From Synechococcaceae bacterium Bin_79_3 (lineage in GTDB: Bacteria > Cyanobacteriota > Cyanobacteriia > PCC-6307 > Cyanobiaceae), in contig VFLB01000284.1 of assembly GCA_009914645.1 (NCBI GenBank), positions 1 to 10,376 of the forward strand: DNA of 10,376 nt, written 5' to 3'. The number at the start of each line of letters is the position of its first letter. Position 1 is the stretch's first letter. Made by a program: the position numbers and the translations under genes. The notes below the pieces were generated by a model. That model ran no database searches, had not been told where the DNA came from, and saw only the letters and a list, made by a program, of their open reading frames with translations. Positions 1-6,844 of this stretch are shown piece after piece.

Positions 1-89
1 AACTCCAAAAGTGGCTGCAGAGCCAAGGTTGAGGTTGTGCTGAATTCACACCAACGCCAGCGCTGGATAAAGCTGGATGCCTGGGTCAT
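1..89 (-). CDS. Unidentified protein, N-terminal fragment only
   Basis: An open frame runs off the left edge. From an ATG at 89 it encodes 29 complete codons, beginning MTQASSFIQRWRWCEF and ending in LALQPLLE at the window boundary. A TTG at 107 in the same frame is another possible start. It lies 28 bases downstream of the gun4 stop on the same strand, so co-transcription with gun4 is plausible. No strong ribosome binding site is visible. The RWCEF...STLAL...LLE pattern faintly recalls the opening of small HATPase (anti-sigma-factor-like) proteins of picocyanobacteria, but 29 residues cannot support that. I treat the gene as unidentified. Codon composition resembles that of gun4. Confidence 0.45.
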   Translation of the reverse strand, partial: MTQASSFIQRWRWCEFSTTSTLALQPLLE

Positions 90-117
90 CAGGCGCTCAT
101 TGCGCAACCAATTGATT

Positions 118-822
118 TTATGCAGAGGGTGTAACAGCGTCTAGAGCTGGATGGCGCAAAATTGCGTCGAATAGTCTCACTCCTCTCAATTGATTAATAA
201 GGGGCAGATGCCCTTCTGGTGCCCCATGGGACCAATTAAAGCTGTTGGGATAGCGGGTCCAAACACCATCCAATTTCCAACCAAGCGTTAGCCAAAGTTT
301 CTCCCAGTTGCCATCACTGCTTTGCCTAAGGCGCTGCTGGATCCGAAATCCAAAGCGACCATTGCTGTAAAGCCACCACAAGGCATCAATGTGGGCTAAT
401 AGCGCAGGATCAAACCTCGCCACTTCGCTGTAATACACGTAGCCCCTAGTTACAGCGGCAGCTCCAGCCATTTCCCTGAGTGCACTGCTAGTAAAACGAT
501 CGGCGATTTCCAGCTGCTCCAGAAGCAATGCATCCTGGATTTCTGCAAATAAATCAGATGCACCAACTGGTGCTGGCAACCAACCACCAGGAAAAACAAC
601 CTTGATCTCCTTGAGCATGCTGGAATCAGAAGCCAACAGTCGCAGTAGGGCACCGCTACTCCAGGAATTAGCAGTTCGCGGCTGGTGCAGCAATTTCTGC
701 CAGGCAAACTCTTTTAGCTGTGGTGCCTGCGCCTGCAGCTGGGGCCAAAAACGCAGCTGTTGACGCTCATTACCAGTAAGAAACCCCTCAAGTAGTTCCT
801 CGGGACGTGGAACAGTCAACAT
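118..822 (-). CDS. gun4: Gun4-type tetrapyrrole-binding protein, Mg-chelatase activator
   Basis: Gun4 binds protoporphyrin IX and Mg-protoporphyrin and stimulates Mg-chelatase (ChlH), which commits tetrapyrroles to chlorophyll. The 234-residue product has a helical N-terminal part (about 1-85) and a GUN4 domain (about 88-228). Family hallmarks visible are IDALWWLYSNGRFGFRIQ (145-162), the LGWK...VWTRYPNSFNW stretch (180-197) and APEGHLPLINQLRGVRL (201-217). The length is close to the 233 residues of the Synechocystis protein. I chose the ATG at 822. An in-frame GTG at 879 would add 19 residues lying antisense inside mnmH, with no recognisable family similarity. The gene is divergent from mnmH, with 14 bases between the start codons, so its promoter must lie within the mnmH coding region. 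The family call is firm; the start is probable. Confidence 0.93.
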   Translation of the reverse strand: MLTVPRPEELLEGFLTGNERQQLRFWPQLQAQAPQLKEFAWQKLLHQPRTANSWSSGALLRLLASDSSMLKEIKVVFPGGWLPAPVGASDLFAEIQDALLLEQLEIADRFTSSALREMAGAAAVTRGYVYYSEVARFDPALLAHIDALWWLYSNGRFGFRIQQRLRQSSDGNWEKLWLTLGWKLDGVWTRYPNSFNWSHGAPEGHLPLINQLRGVRLFDAILRHPALDAVTPSA

Positions 823-836
823 CGCTATAGAGGCCA

Positions 837-1847
837 GTGCTAAGTATCGCAGTGAATGCTTTTCTCGAAAATTCAGCACCTCTCATTGATGTGCGCAGCC
901 CTGCAGAATTTGAACAGGGCCATATCCCAGGGGCTAGCAACCTGCCGCTATTCAGCAATGAAGAACGCTGTTTAATTGGAACCACCCATAAACAACTGGG
1001 TTCAGATGCTGCTACTCAGCTGGGGCTGGAGCTGGTGGGGCCCCGGCTTGGAAAACTTGCGCAAAAAATAAAAGGTTTAGCACCTGAGGGGAATCTGAAG
1101 ATCTACTGCTGGCGCGGTGGAATGCGAAGCGGCAGCGTGGGCTGGTTAGCAAAAACAATTGGCCTTGAGGTGCAATTGCTCGATGGGGGCTACAAACGCT
1201 TCAGGAACTGGGCCCTTGCTTTGTTTGAGCAGCAATGGCCCCTGCAGATACTTGGAGGCGGCACCGGCAGCGGTAAAACTGAAGTGCTGCAAGCCATTGC
1301 TAAAAAGGGGGGAGCAATGGTGGACCTTGAGGCGCTCGCAAGCCATCGAGGCAGCAGCTTTGGTGCTCTTGGCTTACCAGCGCAGCCAAGTAGCGAACAT
1401 TTTGAGAATTGCCTTGCTATTTGCTTGCATAAACAAGAGGGCAACAGTCCGATCTGGCTAGAGGCAGAAAGCGCCCAAGTGGGGCGTTGCCGCATTCCCA
1501 ACGGTATTTGGAAACAGATGCAAACGGCCCCGCTGGTGTTGCTTGAGCGTTCAAAAGCAGAGCGAATAAACCTGCTTGTGGAGGTTTACGGCAGGCAGGA
1601 GATTGAAGGATTAATTGAAGCTACCCAGCGGTTAAGCCGGCGGCTCGGGCCTCAACGCACCGCAAATGTAATTGCCAATATTCGCAACGGCAACCTTGAA
1701 GCTGCATGCGCAGAAATCCTTGACTACTACGACCGTTACTACATAAAGGAGCTGCAAAAAAGGCAGATGGGCTTTAAACGCATCGCAGGGGAAGGCAAAA
1801 CTGCTGAAACAATTGCCGAAATGCTGCTGCTGCCTGAAGGTGCTTAA
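837..1847 (+). CDS. mnmH: tRNA 2-selenouridine / geranyl-2-thiouridine synthase
   Basis: MnmH (SelU/YbbB) geranylates 2-thiouridine at the wobble position of certain tRNAs and replaces the sulfur with selenium using selenophosphate. The 336-residue product has the expected two parts. The first is an N-terminal rhodanese domain with IDVRSPAEFEQGHIPGASN (17-35) and the active-site loop YCWRGGMRS, with catalytic Cys91. The second is a P-loop domain with Walker A GGTGSGKT (141-148) followed by DLEALASHRGSSFG (163-176). Translation starts at a GTG, the first possible start after an in-frame TAG at 828-830. AGAGG at 829-833 is an unusually close ribosome binding site (3 bases). A second GTG at 852 is possible. 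The gene leads a plus-strand run, with psb28 24 bases downstream. Whether selenium is really used cannot be judged, because selD is not in this window. Confidence 0.93.
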   Translation: MLSIAVNAFLENSAPLIDVRSPAEFEQGHIPGASNLPLFSNEERCLIGTTHKQLGSDAATQLGLELVGPRLGKLAQKIKGLAPEGNLKIYCWRGGMRSGSVGWLAKTIGLEVQLLDGGYKRFRNWALALFEQQWPLQILGGGTGSGKTEVLQAIAKKGGAMVDLEALASHRGSSFGALGLPAQPSSEHFENCLAICLHKQEGNSPIWLEAESAQVGRCRIPNGIWKQMQTAPLVLLERSKAERINLLVEVYGRQEIEGLIEATQRLSRRLGPQRTANVIANIRNGNLEAACAEILDYYDRYYIKELQKRQMGFKRIAGEGKTAETIAEMLLLPEGA

Positions 1848-1859
1848 GCTTCTCGCTTT

Positions 1860-1864
1860 AAGGG
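1860..1864 (+). promoter_or_regulatory. Ribosome binding site for psb28
   Basis: AAGGG lies 7 bases before the ATG at 1872 but only 4 before the adjacent GTG at 1869. The better spacing, together with the conserved family N-terminus [10 protein letters not shown], favours the ATG. Confidence 0.6.
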
Positions 1865-1871
1865 TGATGTG

Positions 1872-2210
1872 ATGACTGCCTCAATTCAGTTTTTTCGTGG
1901 TGTTGATGAGACGGTGATACCAGAAATTAAGCTCACCCGCTCACGGGACGGTATGACTGGGCAGGCACTATTCATTTTTGAAGAACCAGACGCTCTAGCA
2001 CCGAACGCCGTGGGAGATATCACAGGCATGTTTCTGCTCGATGATGAAGGGGAATTAATCACAAGAGATGTGAAAGGTCGCTTTGTGAATGGCAAAGCCA
2101 GCGCTCTTGAAGCTACCTATACCTGGAAAAGTGAGGCAGACTTTGAGCGTTTCATGCGCTTTGCTGAGCGCTACGCAGAAAGCCATGAACTTGGATTCAA
2201 CCAGAGCTGA
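1872..2210 (+). CDS. psb28: Photosystem II assembly factor Psb28
   Basis: Psb28 binds the cytoplasmic face of photosystem II assembly intermediates near CP47 and cytochrome b559. It has been linked to biogenesis of the chlorophyll-binding core and, in Synechocystis, to chlorophyll synthesis. The 112-residue product matches the family's usual length and pattern: [20 protein letters not shown] (5-24), [11 protein letters not shown] (32-42), [11 protein letters not shown] (52-62) and the C-terminal [18 protein letters not shown] (80-97). It is soluble, with no signal peptide or membrane segment, as expected for a peripheral cytoplasmic protein. It lies 24 bases after mnmH and 7 bases before the first permease gene, so the three are probably co-transcribed. 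A private promoter within the end of mnmH is possible, since Psb28 demand follows photosystem II synthesis, but I see no convincing -10/-35 pair. Confidence 0.95.
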   Translation: MTASIQFFRGVDETVIPEIKLTRSRDGMTGQALFIFEEPDALAPNAVGDITGMFLLDDEGELITRDVKGRFVNGKASALEATYTWKSEADFERFMRFAERYAESHELGFNQS

Positions 2211-2212
2211 GG
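2209..2212 (+). promoter_or_regulatory. Ribosome binding site deciding the start of permease 1
   Basis: GAGG overlaps the psb28 stop codon and sits 5 bases before the ATG at 2218. The alternative in-frame ATG at 2185, inside psb28, lacks a comparable site, so 2218 is preferred. Confidence 0.5.
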
Positions 2213-2217
2213 CTCGG

Positions 2218-3213
2218 ATGGGTTTTGCCCAATGGTGCAGCTTGCTTGCCCTGCTGGCTGCAGCAACAATTTGCTGGCAATTGCGCGAATTATTAATACA
2301 ACTATTTGCTGCTGTGGTGTTATGTGTAGCCTTATCGGGCCTAGTGAGCGGCATTGAGCAGAGCCTAAAAATAAAGCGCTGGCAGGCTTTATTTATGGCT
2401 TTGGGACTAATTATACTTTCAGTATCATTGCTGGTTTCACAACTTGTTCCACCATTTATAGAACAATTTAGAGAATTGCTCGATCAACTGCCAAAAGCAG
2501 CTACATATTTAACAGGATTAAGTGATAATTATTTCATAAAAATGGGTCAAAAATCAGATTTCAATTTGGGCGGAGGTGTTAAACCTATACTTGGATTTGT
2601 AGGTAATATCGGCGCAGCTGCCCTGCAATCATTATTTGTATTGGCCGTTACGGTAATGCTTGCAGCTCAACCCAAGAGTTACTACCAAGTGGCTGTATCT
2701 TTAGCGCCATCCTTTTACAGAAAAAAGTTTGCACTAGTACTTGATCAATGCGGATTAGCCCTAAAAAGCTGGATGTTTGGCGTGTTATTAAGTTCAATAT
2801 GTGTAGGATTACTAGCATTTATTGGGCTTAGTTTGCTAGGGGTAAAACTTACAATTGCAAATGGTATTTTAGCTGGATTATTAAATGTAATACCAAATGT
2901 TGGACCCACGATTGGAACTATTTTCCCAATGGCTGTTGCTGTTTTGGAATCGCCATGGAAGGCAGCAGCTGTTTTAGCTCTATACATAATAATTCAGAAT
3001 TTAGAAAGTTATGTAATTACCCCATCTGTAATGCATCACCAACTTCGTTTATTACCCGGCCTAACCCTAGCGGCGCAGGTGGGGTTCACACTAATTTTTG
3101 GTCCGTTGGGTTTAATTCTTGCTTTACCGATGGCTGTATGTTTTCAAGTGTTAATTAGGGATTTATTAATTAATGATTTACTCGATGGCTGGAAGAAGCC
3201 ATTAAGGGCATGA
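2218..3213 (+). CDS. AI-2E/PerM family membrane transporter, copy 1
   Basis: This is a polytopic inner-membrane protein of the AI-2E family (TqsA/YdiK/PerM-like), 331 residues. Members have been linked to export of autoinducer-2 or other small solutes or to ion antiport; the substrate here is unknown. Hydrophobic segments are visible at about 6-20, 25-45, 58-78, 132-150, 185-208, 212-243, 248-262 and 282-310. They are split by a hydrophilic stretch (about 80-125), as is typical of the family. The family signature is present as GLLNVIPNVGPTIGTIFP (220-237), followed by QNLESYVITP (260-269) and a GPLGLILALP motif near the C-terminus. The chosen ATG is 7 bases after psb28; an ATG at 2185 would overlap psb28 by 26 bases. 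The stop overlaps the start of the next, paralogous gene (ATGA). GC content falls sharply after about 2280, inside this gene. Confidence 0.88.
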   Translation: MGFAQWCSLLALLAAATICWQLRELLIQLFAAVVLCVALSGLVSGIEQSLKIKRWQALFMALGLIILSVSLLVSQLVPPFIEQFRELLDQLPKAATYLTGLSDNYFIKMGQKSDFNLGGGVKPILGFVGNIGAAALQSLFVLAVTVMLAAQPKSYYQVAVSLAPSFYRKKFALVLDQCGLALKSWMFGVLLSSICVGLLAFIGLSLLGVKLTIANGILAGLLNVIPNVGPTIGTIFPMAVAVLESPWKAAAVLALYIIIQNLESYVITPSVMHHQLRLLPGLTLAAQVGFTLIFGPLGLILALPMAVCFQVLIRDLLINDLLDGWKKPLRA

Positions 3214-4280
3214 ATCGCCCGAGCCAAGCTTTTAATTGGCCTGCATTGCTTGGGAGCATCGCCTTACTAGGCCTTGGCGTACTTGCCTGGGAATTACGTT
3301 GGGTACTTCTGGTTTTATTTGGTGCAATTGTGATGGCTGTTGCTCTGGACGTTCCGGTGCAAATATTAATTCGACGATTGAGATTGAAAAGACCGCAAGC
3401 ACTATTAGTTGTATTGGTGCTGCTATGTTTCCTGGGATGGGAATTAGGCACACTGCTTTTGCCAGATCTATTGGAGCAAATTAAGACCTTAAATCAATTA
3501 CTACCAATACTTATTCAAAAATTATTTCTACTTACCGGTGAAATAAAAGGCTTGCAAGATCTTCAAATCGCTTTTAAATCATTAAATTCAATCTCTAACC
3601 TACAAAAACTTCAACCATTTGGCAGTCAATTATTAGGCTTTGCAGGAGGAGCTGTAAACAGTTCATTGCAAATTATATTGATGAGTTTATTGGCCATTTT
3701 GTTATGCTTAGATCCACCAAGCCATACCCGTTTAATTATTTCCTCAAGCCCACGATTCTATAGGCAACACGTTAAAAGATTGCTGGGAGATTGCAGAGCA
3801 GCACTTGGTGGGTGGCTTGCTGGAATGACAATTTCTGCTTCATTGGTATTTTTGGTTACCTGGGCTGGTCTTGCATGGTTAAAAGTGCCGTTGGCGTTAT
3901 TAAGTGGAATCATCTGCGGAGCATTAACATTTGTACCAACCATCGGGCCAACGGTAGCAACATTAGTACCAGCGGCAGTGGCATTACTAATTTCTCCATT
4001 GCTAAGCTTACAGGTAATAATAATGAGGCTCATAATTCAAAACGCAGAAGCTTTCCTAATAACTCCAATTCTTCTAAAACATACAGTAAATTTGTTGCCA
4101 ACTGTTGCTCTTATGGCTCAATTAAGCCTTGGCGCATTGCTTGGTCTTCCGGGAGTTTTATTAGCGCTACCAACAATAGTAGTACTACAGGTTTTACTTG
4201 AAGAAATTTTTGTTAAAGAAATTATGGATCGCTGGACTTTAAAGGCCTACCTGCCCGCGCGTAATAAAGTGGAGCAATAA
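3210..4280 (+). CDS. AI-2E/PerM family membrane transporter, copy 2
   Basis: This is a second AI-2E family permease, 356 residues, coupled to copy 1 by a 4-base ATGA overlap. It has the same architecture: N-terminal hydrophobic segments (about 11-48 and 62-82), a polar linker (about 85-145), then a membrane core from about 148. The signature loop reads ALTFVPTIGPTVATLVP (238-254), followed by IIQNAEAFLITPILLKH (275-291), NLLPTVALMAQL (294-305) and LGLPGVLLALP (311-321). Alignment by eye with copy 1 is collinear through the IQN..E...ITP, LLP and LALP motifs, but identity is clearly partial, so any duplication is old. The substrate is not predictable. The last 59 bases overlap, tail to tail, a short minus-strand gene downstream of secF. 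Together the two copies could act as a heteromer, but that is only inference. Confidence 0.88.
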   Translation: MNRPSQAFNWPALLGSIALLGLGVLAWELRWVLLVLFGAIVMAVALDVPVQILIRRLRLKRPQALLVVLVLLCFLGWELGTLLLPDLLEQIKTLNQLLPILIQKLFLLTGEIKGLQDLQIAFKSLNSISNLQKLQPFGSQLLGFAGGAVNSSLQIILMSLLAILLCLDPPSHTRLIISSSPRFYRQHVKRLLGDCRAALGGWLAGMTISASLVFLVTWAGLAWLKVPLALLSGIICGALTFVPTIGPTVATLVPAAVALLISPLLSLQVIIMRLIIQNAEAFLITPILLKHTVNLLPTVALMAQLSLGALLGLPGVLLALPTIVVLQVLLEEIFVKEIMDRWTLKAYLPARNKVEQ

Positions 4281-4428
4281 TCAACATTATTGCTGCTAAT
4301 TTATTTGTTGAAATTGCATATAAAAAACTCGTCCACGTGAAGTGCTGAAACAGTAAGATTAATTCGATACGCAGTTCACTTAAAGCTAGGAACCAAACCG
4401 TTAGTGCTACAAGTTGCCTAAATCTCAC
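4222..4428 (-). CDS. Small conserved-looking membrane protein downstream of secF
   Basis: This 68-residue product is unnamed. Its GTG start overlaps the secF stop (GTGA), repeating the ATGA style of the pdhB-secD and secD-secF junctions. The sequence looks like a real protein. It opens MRFRQLVALTVWFLAL, continues with an amphipathic ELRIELILLFQHFTWTSF stretch (18-35), has a second hydrophobic segment LAAIMLIIAPLYYA (45-58), and ends in a basic, polar tail. I have a vague recollection of short cyanobacterial proteins with an HFTWT motif, but cannot name a family. Two membrane-associated helices near SecF would fit an accessory role in translocation; this is inference only. The 3' end overlaps the second permease gene antisense by 59 bases. 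Without this gene, 144 bases would be left empty between two converging operons. Confidence 0.6.
   Translation of the reverse strand: MRFRQLVALTVWFLALSELRIELILLFQHFTWTSFLYAISTNKLAAIMLIIAPLYYARAGRPLKSSDP
4273..4294. terminator. Perfect inverted repeat at the convergent gene ends, possible bidirectional terminator
   Basis: AGCAATAAT and ATTATTGCT form a perfect 9-base stem around a CAAC loop. It spans the stop codon of the second permease gene and is followed on the plus strand by a T-rich run (4299-4309). The stem is AT-rich and therefore weak, and on the minus strand it falls inside the small gene after secF. Its location where two operons converge fits termination for the plus-strand run best. 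Confidence 0.4.
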
Positions 4429-5390
4429 GCGGCTAACTCTGAGTTGTTTGTGGAACTTTTTGAAGGGAGTTTGCCACCAAGCAATGGAAGTAATGGCGGA
4501 ATCAAACCAATACTAGACCAACCACCAATTAACACTCCAATCAATAAAGCTACCGCAAACCAATATAGGCTTTCCCCTCCAAATAAAATCAAAGCAATAA
4601 TAGGTAAAATAGTTGAGGTAATTGTATAAAATGAGCGTTTTAATGTACCGGCTACGGCACGATCAACCTGGTCTTCAACAGTAAGATCAGGGAGCACCTG
4701 CTGCTGCTCACGAATACGATCAAAGATAACAACAGTATCATTCACTGAATATCCTGCTATTGTAAGAACGGCTACAACAAATAAACTATCAACCTCAACA
4801 CCTGCAAGCAAGCCTAGCCAAGCAAAAATACCAGAGGTAAGTATTACATCATGAACAAGACACATTAAAGCCATAGCAGCATATAAACGGGCATATCTAA
4901 GAGAAATATAGATAGCGATGCCAGCTAAACTAACAATCAGAGCAAGCAAGCTACTACGCAGGAGCTGGGAGCCAAGCAAGGGTCCAATCGTATTTATTTG
5001 GGTATCACTGGATTGGATCGGGCCAAGTACCCTATTCAATGATTCAACGATTTCCCCACTTTGGGCAGGGCTGAGGGCAATTGTTCGAACGCTGATGGCT
5101 TTACCAGCATCAAGTGTTTGAACTACAGCATTTGCAGGGAGTGTTTTACGTAATTCCTCCATAGAAAAACTCTTACAGCTGGGGCTACAGATTCGCTCCA
5201 CCTGGATTGCAGTGCCACCAGTAAAATCAAGCCCTGGCCTAAGCGGAGCGTGAATTGGTGAAAGCCAACTTAAAAGCAATCCCAAAATACTTAAAATGAG
5301 CAAAACAATTGTTAATACCAAGCAAAAGCGCCGGTATTTATTAATGCGGAAGGAGGGTTCTCGCAGCAAAGCGCCGCTGGAAGATGTCAT
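4425..5390 (-). CDS. secF: Protein translocase subunit SecF
   Basis: SecF partners SecD and assists SecYEG in moving and releasing proteins across the plasma and thylakoid membranes, using the proton motive force. The 321-residue product shows a first membrane helix (about 22-44), then the exported-domain signature RPGLDFTGGT (51-60), and five C-terminal membrane helices from about 145 to 305. The RND-type motif AGYSVNDTVVIFDRIRE (212-228) carries the conserved Asp and Arg. HDVILTSGIFAWLG (180-193) is also typical. Two cysteines (68 and 72) lie on the exported side just after the first signature. The ATG overlaps the secD stop by 4 bases (ATGA), and no Shine-Dalgarno precedes it, so translation is probably coupled to secD. 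The length is normal for cyanobacterial SecF. Confidence 0.96.
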   Translation of the reverse strand: MTSSSGALLREPSFRINKYRRFCLVLTIVLLILSILGLLLSWLSPIHAPLRPGLDFTGGTAIQVERICSPSCKSFSMEELRKTLPANAVVQTLDAGKAISVRTIALSPAQSGEIVESLNRVLGPIQSSDTQINTIGPLLGSQLLRSSLLALIVSLAGIAIYISLRYARLYAAMALMCLVHDVILTSGIFAWLGLLAGVEVDSLFVVAVLTIAGYSVNDTVVIFDRIREQQQVLPDLTVEDQVDRAVAGTLKRSFYTITSTILPIIALILFGGESLYWFAVALLIGVLIGGWSSIGLIPPLLPLLGGKLPSKSSTNNSELAA

Positions 5391-6844
5391 GGTTGAGAAG
5401 GGGAACCCAAAAAGAATTCGGGTCTACGCAAGGCTGGATAACTAAGAACTAAACGCAGCAGCGTTCTGCTACAGGTGAGGGCTGTAAATAAACTGAGTAG
5501 AACACCCACGGCAAGGGTTATAGCAAAACCCCTAACAAGACCCGTTCCCAACCAGCCGAGAGCTGCACAGCTAATTAGTGTGGTTATATGACCATCAAAT
5601 ATTGATGAAAAAGCCCTGGAAAATCCAGCCTCAACAGATCTAAATAAACTGTTACCGTCTTGAAGCTCTTCTTTTGTGCGCTCAAAGATCAAGATATTTG
5701 CATCAACTGCCATGCCAACAGAAAGTATAAAACCGGCGATTCCGGGCAATGTTAAAGTAACAGGTATAAGTGCATAAATTGCTAAGTTAAAAAGAGCATA
5801 TAAACAAAGTGCCAGCACTGCAACAACTCCAGGCACTCTGTAGATAATAATCATAAATACTCCAACAAGTGCAATTCCAAGCACTGCTGCTACCAAGCTA
5901 TTGCGTACATTCTCGGCGCCAAGGGTGGGGCCAACGGAACGATTTTCAATAATCTCAACAGGCAATGGTAAAGCTCCCCCTCTTAACTGCACCTCAAGGT
6001 TGCGCGCTTGCTCAGCAGTGAATTGACCGGTAATACTTGCAGAACCGCCGGTAATACCAGCTGTGGCGAACTGAGCTCCAACACTAGCCTCACTAATTGA
6101 ATTGCCATCAAGCATGATTCCAAGCAGACGATTTGTTCCAGCAATGGATTTTGTTAATGCTGCAAACTCATCTCCACCGATACGATCAAATCTCAGCGTT
6201 ACTTCCCAAGCCTGACTATTGGGCTGCTGCTGTCTGCCAGCATCTATTAGGTGAGTACCTGTGAAAGCGGGAGCTTCGAAAAGAGAAACTATGCGTCTAT
6301 TTGTGTCAGTAAGAATCGCCTCTAATTGTTGCTGCTCAGATGCACCCTCAGGTGAATTGAGATTTAACGATTTAAGCAATTCATTTAATGATTTATCTAC
6401 ATCAGGCCCCTTTTTATCCCTACCCACCAATTGATCTAATTTTGCAACAAGCAAACGTTTCAGCCTCATTAAACCTGTCATCTCCTGTTCGGTATCAGGT
6501 TTCTGTGCCCTAAACTCCAACATTGCTGTAGTGCCAAGCACCTCCGCTGCTTTACGGGGATCCTGCACACCAGGCAATTGCACAATAATTTTATCTTCTC
6601 CGGAACTAGTTACCGTTGCCTCCGATACCCCTAAGCCATTAACGCGGCGCTCAAGAACATCCTTAACAGCCTCTAATTTGTTGGGCTCTATTCTTTTTAT
6701 TGCACCAGCTGGTTTTATTAAAAGTGTTAATTGTGATCCCCCTCTGAGATCTAACCCCAAGGAAAGTGGCAAGCTACGTAAAACAAGTACACTGCCAATT
6801 GCAAGAGCTAGTATTAAGGCTAACCAGCCTTGAGATTTAGTCAT
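5387..6844 (-). CDS. secD: Protein translocase subunit SecD
   Basis: SecD works with SecF as an RND-type helper of SecYEG, pulling substrates on the exported side using proton flow. The 485-residue product has an N-terminal membrane helix (about 6-26), the signature [11 protein letters not shown] (29-39), and a large exported domain (about 45-310). The C-terminal membrane bundle carries [20 protein letters not shown] (371-390), including the conserved Asp in the transport core, followed by KEEL. A hydrophilic stretch rich in Lys, Asp and Gln (about 118-185) interrupts the exported domain. The ATG overlaps the pdhB stop by 4 bases (ATGA), and the end overlaps secF the same way. Separate secD and secF genes are usual in cyanobacteria. 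The link to pdhB upstream is the unusual element. Confidence 0.96.
   Translation of the reverse strand: MTKSQGWLALILALAIGSVLVLRSLPLSLGLDLRGGSQLTLLIKPAGAIKRIEPNKLEAVKDVLERRVNGLGVSEATVTSSGEDKIIVQLPGVQDPRKAAEVLGTTAMLEFRAQKPDTEQEMTGLMRLKRLLVAKLDQLVGRDKKGPDVDKSLNELLKSLNLNSPEGASEQQQLEAILTDTNRRIVSLFEAPAFTGTHLIDAGRQQQPNSQAWEVTLRFDRIGGDEFAALTKSIAGTNRLLGIMLDGNSISEASVGAQFATAGITGGSASITGQFTAEQARNLEVQLRGGALPLPVEIIENRSVGPTLGAENVRNSLVAAVLGIALVGVFMIIIYRVPGVVAVLALCLYALFNLAIYALIPVTLTLPGIAGFILSVGMAVDANILIFERTKEELQDGNSLFRSVEAGFSRAFSSIFDGHITTLISCAALGWLGTGLVRGFAITLAVGVLLSLFTALTCSRTLLRLVLSYPALRRPEFFLGSPSQP

Noticed and set aside
760..765. TTGACG as a -35 box for mnmH
   Set aside because: No TATAAT-like hexamer follows at 16-18 bases, so it is not a supported promoter.
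823..879. A 19-residue upstream extension of Gun4 from a GTG at 879
   Set aside because: It would run antisense into mnmH, adds sequence without family similarity, and the ATG at 822 gives a length matching known Gun4 proteins.
2089..2217. Longer forms of the first permease starting at 2089 or 2185 inside psb28
   Set aside because: The added residues are the psb28 sequence in another frame, and the ATG at 2218 has a better ribosome binding site right after the psb28 stop.
3791..4201. A 136-codon plus-strand open frame inside the second permease gene
   Set aside because: Its product is rich in Asn and Ser with scattered Cys and Trp and has no domain pattern. It is a frame-shifted reading of a well-supported membrane protein gene.
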